Below, piece after piece: positions 1 to 5,165 of a stretch of 5,165 bases of DNA (positions within the stretch are counted from its first letter, which is position 1; every line of letters starts with the position of its first letter). The notes under the pieces are model-generated. The model saw only the letters and a list, made by a program, of their open reading frames with translations, was not told the DNA's origin and made no database searches. Made by a program: the position numbers and the translations under genes. The stretch is from NCBI GenBank assembly GCA_017509375.1, contig JAFWPT010000415.1, positions 1 through 5,165 on the forward strand, in the 5' to 3' direction. This DNA is from Bacteroidales bacterium. GTDB taxonomy: Bacteria; Bacteroidota; Bacteroidia; Bacteroidales; UBA932.

Positions 1-2571
1 ATAGCCCTTGTCCCTGTATTCGTCGATCTGCTTCTGGTTCTGGAAAATGCCCTCGCTTGCGAGGCCGCAGAAATAGCCGATCGGCTTGCCGGGACGGGCC
101 TCGAAGGTGTTGTAGGCAGAAATGTTCTGGGCGATGACGTTTGTCGCACCGTGGATGATACCTTCGGAATTGTTGATGTAGAGGATTTCGTTGGTGTTAT
201 GCGATCCGTTGACGCTGATGCTGTACATGAAGTCGCCGATGCGGTCGTTCCAGCTGAGGCTGAGCTCGACACCCTGGTTGCGAACGGCGCCGCCGTTGAT
301 GGTAGGGGCTCCGGTTCCATGGGTCTTCAGCGAAGGAGCGTCGACCAGCCAGTCCTTGGTGTCCTTGCGGTACCAGTCGAACGCCACGCCGAGACGGCTC
401 TTGAAGAAACGTGTGTCAAGGCCGAGGTCGGTCTGCTCGGTGGTCTCCCAGGTCAGGTCGGGATTGGGAATAATGCTCGGATATGCACCGGTGGCGGTGG
501 AAGTTCCGCCGTGGGAGAAGTCATACTGTGTGCTGAGTTTCACGGTAGCGGCATACTGGAAGTTCGAGATGGAGCAGTTACCGTTCTGGCCCCAGCTTGC
601 GCGGAGCTTGAAATAGTCCATGAAGCCCCTGGACCACTCCATGAACGGCTCGTTGGAGATGATCCAGCCGGCGGAAGCGGAAGGGAAGAAGCCCCAGCGA
701 TGGCCCTTTGCGAAATTCTTGGAGCCATCCTCGCGGGCGATTAGGGTCAGAAGGTAAGTATCCTTATAGTTGTAGTTGATACGTCCGAAGAACGACAGGA
801 GGTCGTTGTAAGGGACCGTGTTGCCGCCGGAGATGGAGGCCATTTCGGCATCGATGTCGGAAGTTACCGATGAAAGGTTGGCCGACTCCCAGGTTCCGAA
901 CTTGGTCTGCTGGCGGGAACCGCTGACGCTCATTCCCCACTTGGTTCCTTCAATAGAGGCGCCGAGAAGGGCGTCGAAATGATGGTCGCCGAATTCCCTG
1001 TTCCAGGCTATGGTGTTCTCCCAAGTGTAGCTGTTGCTGACTTCACCGCTCTGCGAAACGTCGTCAAACTCGTTCTCCTTCGAAGCGGACAACTGATAAG
1101 CCGGGGTATAGGAGCGGGAGAATTTCGCACGGAAGTGGTAACCGAAGGCACTGCGGAACTTCCAGTCGCGCGTCGGGGTATACTCCAGGAAGATGTTGGA
1201 CTGCAGGCGGTAGGTCTTGCCTTCCTTTTCGCCCATGGACCAGTTCTCGAGAAGGTTGTATGCACCTTCCCTCTCCTGCCAGTTGTCGCGGATCTGGTCA
1301 TCCCAGGAATACCAGGTACCGTCGCTGTCATATGCAGGAAGGAGGGGGGTATAGGTCATGGCGGTATGGAGGGTGTTGTCATAGATGCCTCCCGTGCTGA
1401 CTCCGCGGTCATTGTAGATGGAGAAAGTGGCATTCTCTCCGAATTTGAGGATATCCCTTCCGTTTTTCCTGAGTATCGAGAAGTCGGTATTGGCGCGGAT
1501 GGTGTTACGGTCGTACCAGGTCTTTTTCGGATATCCGAGGGTTCCTTCGGTGTAGGACTTGGAGTAGCTTAGAGAGAAGCGTACCAGGTCGTTGCCTCCG
1601 TTCATTCCGATGACATAGTTGTTCGTCGGAGCATTCTTGTTGATGGACTCCTTCAGCCAGTCGGTACCGTTCCAGGTTCCGGCCTGCATCTGCGCCCACT
1701 GTACGGGCATAAGCTCGCTGTAATCGAAGTAGGATTCGCCTTCACTGATGGATCCGTTGGAAACGAAGGCCTTGTTGATGAGATCGATGTATTCCTTTCC
1801 GGTAACGGAATGCACGCCGTTGGTGTTCGGCTGCTGGATACCCCAGCTGGCGTCGAAGCTCACCGTAACCTTGTTGTCCTTCTTGCCCTGCTTGGTGGTC
1901 ACGAGGATAACGCCGTTGGCGGCGCGGGCACCGTAGATGGCTGAGGAAGCGGCATCCTTAAGGATGTCGATGGACTCGATATCGGCAGGGTTGAGGGCGC
2001 TGATGGAACCGCCCGCAACACCGTCGATGACGTATAGCGGGTCGGAGTTCTTGGTGGTTCCAAGGCCGCGGACGGTGATCGTGTAGCCCGACCAGGGCTG
2101 GCCGTTAGCCTGAACGATGTTCACACCCGGAACGGAGCTGTAGAGGGCTCCGACTGCATTGGTGGTCTGCTGTTTCTGGATGAGGTCGCCGGAGACGTTG
2201 ATGGTCGAACCGGTGATGAGGCGCTTGCGCTGGGTACCGTAGCCGATGACGACGGTCTCGTCAAGTTCCGTGGAAGATTCACCAAGGGTGATGTTGTAGA
2301 CATTCTGGCCGGCTGCGACCTTGAACTGTTGGGAATCGAATCCGAGGGCTTCCACAGTCAGCGTGGCACCGTCAGGTACCGAGATAGTGTAGTTTCCTTC
2401 GAAATCGGTGATGACTCCATTGGTGGCGCTTCCCACCTGCTGGACGCCGGCTCCGATCACGGGATCTCCGTTGGTGTCGGTGACCTTTCCGGAGATGCGC
2501 TTGTTCTGAGCCATTGCGACTACGCTGCATAGAGAGAGCAACGCAACCGCCAAATAGTTCTTGAAACTCAT
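1..2571 (-). CDS. SusC/RagA family TonB-linked outer membrane transporter (second system), 3' end outside window
   Basis: The frame is open for 857 codons from ATG at 2571 to base 1, checked codon by codon. Residues 1-21 form a signal peptide (MSFKNYLAVALLSLCSVVAMA, cut before QNK). A carboxypeptidase-regulatory-like domain follows at about 25-97 (ISGKVTD, then GVITDFEGNYTI). The SusC N-terminal signature is at 103-114 (LDETVVIGYGTQ). The plug covers about 115-232, with ITVRGLG, PLYVIDG (178-184), LKDAASSAIYGARAANGV and LVTTKQGK. The barrel starts near 235 and carries family motifs: LIAREDGS (610-617), GFFPSASAGW (627-636), ASWGQNGN (658-665), NPDLTWETTEQTDLGLD and NQGVELSLSW. The last visible part, GKPIGYFCG then EGIFQ, usually lies some 150-250 residues before the end. 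SusC proteins run about 1000-1100 residues, so the final strands and probably a partner susD lie beyond the left edge. Import of glycans or peptides across the outer membrane with TonB energy is family knowledge; the substrate is unknown. The start is chosen because the signal peptide begins there. An A/C-rich, SD-free leader precedes it, as is usual in this phylum. Confidence 0.96.
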   Translation of the reverse strand, partial: MSFKNYLAVALLSLCSVVAMAQNKRISGKVTDTNGDPVIGAGVQQVGSATNGVITDFEGNYTISVPDGATLTVEALGFDSQQFKVAAGQNVYNITLGESSTELDETVVIGYGTQRKRLITGSTINVSGDLIQKQQTTNAVGALYSSVPGVNIVQANGQPWSGYTITVRGLGTTKNSDPLYVIDGVAGGSISALNPADIESIDILKDAASSAIYGARAANGVILVTTKQGKKDNKVTVSFDASWGIQQPNTNGVHSVTGKEYIDLINKAFVSNGSISEGESYFDYSELMPVQWAQMQAGTWNGTDWLKESINKNAPTNNYVIGMNGGNDLVRFSLSYSKSYTEGTLGYPKKTWYDRNTIRANTDFSILRKNGRDILKFGENATFSIYNDRGVSTGGIYDNTLHTAMTYTPLLPAYDSDGTWYSWDDQIRDNWQEREGAYNLLENWSMGEKEGKTYRLQSNIFLEYTPTRDWKFRSAFGYHFRAKFSRSYTPAYQLSASKENEFDDVSQSGEVSNSYTWENTIAWNREFGDHHFDALLGASIEGTKWGMSVSGSRQQTKFGTWESANLSSVTSDIDAEMASISGGNTVPYNDLLSFFGRINYNYKDTYLLTLIAREDGSKNFAKGHRWGFFPSASAGWIISNEPFMEWSRGFMDYFKLRASWGQNGNCSISNFQYAATVKLSTQYDFSHGGTSTATGAYPSIIPNPDLTWETTEQTDLGLDTRFFKSRLGVAFDWYRKDTKDWLVDAPSLKTHGTGAPTINGGAVRNQGVELSLSWNDRIGDFMYSISVNGSHNTNEILYINNSEGIIHGATNVIAQNISAYNTFEARPGKPIGYFCGLASEGIFQNQKQIDEYRDKGY

Positions 2572-2685
2572 AAAGCTGGTTTTGGTTAAAGGATTGGTTT
2601 ATAAAAAGTTTAGTTATAATGTTCATAGGTATACTGCTCTCTTCACATCACTGCTTATTCGGAGCATGTAGACTTATCGCTCGCT
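2572..2685 (-). promoter_or_regulatory. Probable 5' leader of the second susC-like gene
   Basis: This non-coding stretch lies between the likely promoter region and the ATG at 2571. It has no Shine-Dalgarno sequence. The last 30 bases before the start are A/C-rich with repeated AACCA units, an unstructured context common before Bacteroidota start codons. A weak A+T-only hairpin is possible: TTATAA at 2614-2619 pairs with TTATAA at 2599-2604 across a 9-base loop. TATGAAC plus TATAA occurs at 2614-2627 and again at 2686-2697. I recognise no riboswitch or Rfam-type motif. The leader boundary depends on an unproven transcription start. Confidence 0.35.
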
Positions 2686-2693
2686 TTATAGTT

Positions 2694-2722
2694 CATATAA
2701 AATAGGCGCTGGTATTGACAAA
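2694..2722 (-). promoter_or_regulatory. Putative Bacteroidota-type promoter of the second susC-like gene
   Basis: On the minus strand a TTTG (2719-2722) matches the -33 element of the Bacteroidota housekeeping promoter (TTTG, about 19-20 bases, TAnnTTTG). Nineteen bases later comes TATATG (2694-2699), which keeps TA and the first T of the -7 box but not the full TTTG. A second candidate, TATTTTAT (2697-2704), matches TAnnTT better but leaves only 14 bases of spacing. A very A+T-rich tract at about 2720-2760 lies upstream and could act as an UP-like element. The position between a terminator and a gene start supports a promoter here; the exact boxes are uncertain. Confidence 0.3.
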
Positions 2723-2770
2723 TATATTAAAAAATCTTGAAAATAAAACGATAAAACCATATATGTCCTT

Positions 2771-2811
2771 AAAAACAACGAAAAAGGGCGGCCCCGGAAA
2801 GGAGCCGCCCT
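2771..2811 (-). terminator. Rho-independent terminator after the susD-like gene
   Basis: Read on the minus strand, GGGCGGCTCC (2810-2801) can pair with GGGGCCGCCC (2795-2786). This gives a ten-base-pair stem with one T-G wobble, extended by an A-T pair (2811 with 2785), and a five-base loop TTTCC. TTTTT follows at once (2785-2781) and a second TTTTT lies at 2775-2771. It starts about 20 bases after the TAA of the susD-like gene. There is no T tract on the other strand, so it acts only on minus-strand transcripts. It separates the upstream SusC/SusD unit from the second susC-like gene. Confidence 0.92.
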
Positions 2812-2830
2812 ATACAATCAGATTGAAGTT

Positions 2831-4654
2831 TTAGTATTTCTTAGGGTAAGGCAGGTCGCCGTTGGAGAACAGCCACTTGTCGTCAGGACCGAAGCCCGGA
2901 GTCTGCTCCAGAACGCCGTCCGAGAGCTCGATCTCGGAGTTGGACAGCATCCTGAAGCCACGTGTCTTGGCATAACGCTCGGGAATACTGTTGCCAGCAA
3001 TGTTGGCCCAGCCACCGGGAACAACATGGCCTGTGTACTCGATGTAAGCACCCAATTGGTTGTCGGAGATGATCTTTCCGGCATCCTGGGGATACCAACG
3101 ACGAAGGTCCATCAGGCGGATGCCCTCGAACGCGAGTTCATAGCGGCGCTCCTTCTGCAGGCGCTCGAAGGTATAGCTGTCGTAAGGCTTCAGGCCGGCG
3201 CGGGCACGCAGCTGGTTCATACCGGTGACGGTACCCTCGAGCTCGTCGAGCATCAGGAGGACATCGGCGTAACGGATGTGGATCAGGTCATTACGGTTGC
3301 CGTACTGGTTGTGGTTCGAGATGGAGCTGTTCATCGAATAGAAGAAGTTCCTGGTAATCGATGACTTTGAGGCATCGGTGTAAGAAGTGACAACCATATA
3401 CTTCTTGGTGTGGAAGTAGGTCTTCTCAACCTCCTTGGAGTCGTTGCTCGGGTGGTTCGGGACCTCGACGTATGCGCCGTCCTGCTGCATCCAGTCGTAA
3501 GCCTGAGCCGCCTTGCCGACTGCCATGGTAGAACCCCAAAGGCGCTTGTCAGCCGGGCCATAGTCAGGATCCTTGAACCAGTCCTCGATCATCCTGCCGT
3601 TCACCGGGCCGTTGGTATAGCCAATGCCATAAGGATAGCAAGCTGCATTAGGAGCGGAAGCGGAGTTACGAAGGCCGTAATACTCGCCGAGTCGGTTGTA
3701 TCCTACATCCTGCGTTACAAGACTGAAGTGGATGCCCCAGACGGTCTCCTTGCTGTGGTTGCCCACCCAGTGGAGATTCTCATTGGCTGCATAGGTGCCG
3801 AAGTTGGTTTTATATGCAAAGCCGCTGGACCACTCGTTGGTGTAAGGCCATATCTCACGTTGGTCCTTCTCAAGGGCAAAGCCGGAGTTGTCACGCACGT
3901 CCTTCAGATAACTGATGATGTCGGACTTGATCACGCCGAACATGTCGGACTTGCCGTAGAAGCCGGTGTAGAACATCCATACGCGGGCGAGGAGAGCCTC
4001 GGCCGCATACTTCGTAGCACGACCGGCCAATCCGGACTGGGTGGTGTAGCCGTACTTCGCAGGCATGAGCTTAATGGCCTCGAGCAGGTCATTGGTAATT
4101 GCCTGATAACCCTCATCGACGGTGCCGCGGGGAAGAACCTCTACTTCAGTGCTGAGTTTGACCGGGAAGGTCTCGAACTTCTCAGCAAGCTCCCAGAAGA
4201 GGAAGCCCCTCAGGAAATGGGCCTGGCCGAGAAGATAATTCTTGACCTCAACACTGGAAAAGAGTGCATCGTCAAGCTCAGGGATAGATTCCAATGCGAA
4301 ATTGCAACGGAAGATGCCTTTATAGGAACGCTCCAGATTCTCCTGGGAACTGTCAGCTCCTTCCTCCATGAAGCGGTCGGTGGACTGGGGGCCGGTTCCG
4401 GAAGTGGAGCTTCCGCCCAGCATCTCATCGCTGGCGATGCTGTTGATGTAAATATTGGTCGCCGTCGGAGTCCGATAAAACCTGGGGAGGATATTGTAAA
4501 TACCAATGACAACCTGTTCGGCATCCGTCTCCGACTTAGGGAAGTTGGAGGTATCGTATGCCTGATAGTTCTCAGTGTCCAGAAGCGAATCGACCTTCTG
4601 GCAACCGACGAGCGCCACCGCGCAAACTAGTATAGCGAATAAAATCTTTTTCAT
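2831..4654 (-). CDS. RagB/SusD family nutrient-binding surface lipoprotein
   Basis: This is a complete 607-residue protein, within the usual SusD range of about 500-650. It starts with a lipoprotein signal peptide (MKKILFAILVCAVALVGC); lipobox LVGC sits at 15-18 and Cys18 would be lipidated. The N-terminal TPR-like half carries QAHFLRGFLFWELAEKF (144-160) and GRATKYAAEALLARVWMF (211-228), both SusD hallmarks. The C-terminal RagB/SusD part carries IRYADVLLML (460-469), MNQLRARAGL (479-488) and ERRYELAFEGIRLMDLRRW (502-520), and ends in YPKKY with a TAA stop. By family knowledge it sits on the cell surface as the lid of its SusC transporter and helps bind the ligand. It starts 12 bases after the stop of the upstream SusC, so the two should be cotranscribed, and a strong terminator follows. 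The gap ACGGACACAAGT has no Shine-Dalgarno. The link between YADVLLM and the MNQLRARAG helix is only about 11 residues, shorter than in many SusDs. The ligand is unknown. Confidence 0.97.
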   Translation of the reverse strand: MKKILFAILVCAVALVGCQKVDSLLDTENYQAYDTSNFPKSETDAEQVVIGIYNILPRFYRTPTATNIYINSIASDEMLGGSSTSGTGPQSTDRFMEEGADSSQENLERSYKGIFRCNFALESIPELDDALFSSVEVKNYLLGQAHFLRGFLFWELAEKFETFPVKLSTEVEVLPRGTVDEGYQAITNDLLEAIKLMPAKYGYTTQSGLAGRATKYAAEALLARVWMFYTGFYGKSDMFGVIKSDIISYLKDVRDNSGFALEKDQREIWPYTNEWSSGFAYKTNFGTYAANENLHWVGNHSKETVWGIHFSLVTQDVGYNRLGEYYGLRNSASAPNAACYPYGIGYTNGPVNGRMIEDWFKDPDYGPADKRLWGSTMAVGKAAQAYDWMQQDGAYVEVPNHPSNDSKEVEKTYFHTKKYMVVTSYTDASKSSITRNFFYSMNSSISNHNQYGNRNDLIHIRYADVLLMLDELEGTVTGMNQLRARAGLKPYDSYTFERLQKERRYELAFEGIRLMDLRRWYPQDAGKIISDNQLGAYIEYTGHVVPGGWANIAGNSIPERYAKTRGFRMLSNSEIELSDGVLEQTPGFGPDDKWLFSNGDLPYPKKY

Positions 4655-4666
4655 ACTTGTGTCCGT

Positions 4667-5165
4667 TTAGAATTTGATGCTGACACCACCCATGTAGACC
4701 TTAGGCGAAGGATAGTAGCCGATATCGACACCGGAGGACCAGGCGACACCGCCGCCGTAACCGACCTCGGGATCCATACCGTCATACTTCGTGAAGGTGA
4801 AGAGGTTCTGGCCGGTGAAGAAAAGCCTGAGCGAAGAGACCGGGAGGAACTTCATGGCCTTTTTCAGGTCATATCCGAAAGTAATCGTACGGATCTTGAA
4901 GTAATCCGCGTCGAATGCCCAGACACCGCCGAGGTATCCCTTTGCCATGAAGTTGTTGTGCTTGCCCTGGGAGAAGCGGGGGAACTTGTTGGTGGAACCC
5001 TCACCGTCCCAGCAACGTGCCATGACGTTGTTGGCATAGTTCTCGAACTCATGGTTCGCGAACATGCGGTAGCTCTGGATAACCTGCTGGCCGTAAGCGC
5101 CGGAGCCGCTGACTGAGAAATCAAATCCCTTCCACTACAGGTTCAGATTGAGACCGAGGTTGTAG
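4667..5165 (-). pseudogene. SusC/RagA family TonB-linked outer membrane transporter, C-terminal end, with in-frame amber stop
   Basis: This is the last part of a SusC-like barrel, entering at the right edge. The frame reads YNLGLNLNL, then TAG (5135-5137), then WKGFDFSVSGSGAYGQQV and on to a TAA at 4667-4669. Family features after the stop are WKGFDFSVSGSGAYG, YFKIRTITFGYDLKK, LRLFFTGQNLFTFTKYDGMDPEV and the terminal strand VYMGGVSIKF, whose final Phe fits the outer-membrane beta-signal read by the BAM complex. The nine codons before the stop also fit the family, so one frame continues across it. If TAG is read as stop, the protein loses its last 155 residues, several barrel strands and the beta-signal, and probably could not assemble. 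The first ATG after the stop (5065) would give a 132-residue piece with no signal peptide, unlikely to be a gene. One C-to-T change from CAG (Gln) would explain the TAG. If the stop is an error, this is an ordinary intact susC partner of the adjacent susD. Confidence 0.8.
5135..5137 (-). other. In-frame TAG interrupting the upstream SusC frame
   Basis: The + strand bases cta at 5135-5137 read TAG on the minus strand, in phase with the ATG at 5065 and the final TAA at 4667. SusC-type sequence lies on both sides: NLGLNLNL before and WKGFDFSV after. Many family members have a polar or charged residue here, just before [W/Y]KGFD. CAG to TAG is a single transition. Both stops visible for genes in this window are TAA, and neither the 857-codon nor the 607-codon frame has an internal TAG. 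Confidence 0.9.

Noticed and set aside
151..1572. Two + strand frames of equal length (197 codons each, at 151-744 and 979-1572)
   Set aside because: Both are antisense to the second SusC gene and share no evident sequence similarity. The equal length is coincidence.
2372..2626. An 84-codon minus-strand frame starting in the leader (MNIITKLFINQ) and overlapping the SusC start
   Set aside because: Past the leader it runs out of phase through the SusC signal peptide and regulatory domain. It has no good start context and no family features. A leader peptide cannot be excluded but nothing supports one.
2786..2810. The GC-rich inverted repeat as a bidirectional terminator or a protein-binding operator
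   Set aside because: A T tract follows it only on the minus strand, and it sits about 20 bases after a stop codon. A one-way intrinsic terminator explains it fully.
3410..4630. A 406-codon open frame on the + strand opposite the SusD gene
   Set aside because: It is wholly antisense to a certain SusD coding region, has no recognisable domain, and long antisense frames are expected in GC-biased coding DNA. The SusD frame has a signal peptide and all family motifs.
4667..5065. A separate small gene starting at ATG 5065
   Set aside because: The protein is just the end of a SusC barrel, and in-frame homology continues upstream of this ATG to and beyond the TAG. It lacks a signal peptide, so it is a fragment.
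5135..5137. TAG read as glutamine through an altered genetic code (as in some crAss-like phages)
   Set aside because: Neither the 857-codon SusC nor the 607-codon SusD contains an internal TAG, and the genes are typical bacterial chromosome genes. One isolated TAG is better explained by mutation or sequence error.
1..5165. tRNA or rRNA genes, CRISPR arrays, insertion sequences, attachment sites
   Set aside because: Nearly all of the window is SusC/SusD coding sequence. The single gap of 259 bases shows no repeat-spacer pattern, terminal inverted repeats, transposase or RNA-gene-like sequence.

Overview
The window comes from a member of the Bacteroidota, most likely of the order Bacteroidales. 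Everything recognisable in it belongs to the SusC/SusD (RagA/RagB) outer-membrane nutrient uptake family, which is confined to that phylum. Other signs agree: no Shine-Dalgarno sequence precedes either visible start codon, intergenic DNA is very A+T-rich, and coding DNA is moderately G+C-rich with many G- or C-ending codons. I cannot name a genus safely. A moderately high-GC gut or rumen lineage (Alistipes or Cryptobacteroides-like) would fit, but that is inference.

All genes lie on the minus strand, so they are transcribed from right to left. (1) 5165 to 4667 is the C-terminal end of a first SusC-like TonB-dependent transporter, broken by an in-frame TAG at 5135-5137. (2) After a 12-base gap, 4654 to 2831 is a complete 607-residue SusD-like surface lipoprotein, the partner of that transporter. 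(3) 2572 to 2830 is a non-coding gap. It holds a strong intrinsic terminator just after susD, then a very A+T-rich stretch that probably carries a promoter, then a leader of roughly 100 bases or more. (4) 2571 to 1 is a second SusC-like transporter. It starts in the window, reads open for 857 codons and leaves at the left edge with its last barrel strands missing. It does not appear as a closed reading frame because its stop lies outside the window.

In this family SusC is a 22-stranded TonB-dependent barrel in the outer membrane and SusD is a lipoprotein lid over it. Together they bind glycans, or sometimes peptides, at the surface and import them using energy from TonB-ExbBD. The layout suggests two tandem SusCD systems in separate transcription units. 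The second would have its SusD beyond the left edge. No glycoside hydrolase, peptidase, sensor or sigma/anti-sigma gene is visible, so no substrate can be assigned.

I found no clearly new biological system. The best lead is the amber codon in the upstream SusC, flanked on both sides by well-conserved family sequence: a recent nonsense mutation, a sequence error, or much less likely a recoding event. The non-coding gap before the second SusC is the other place worth a look.
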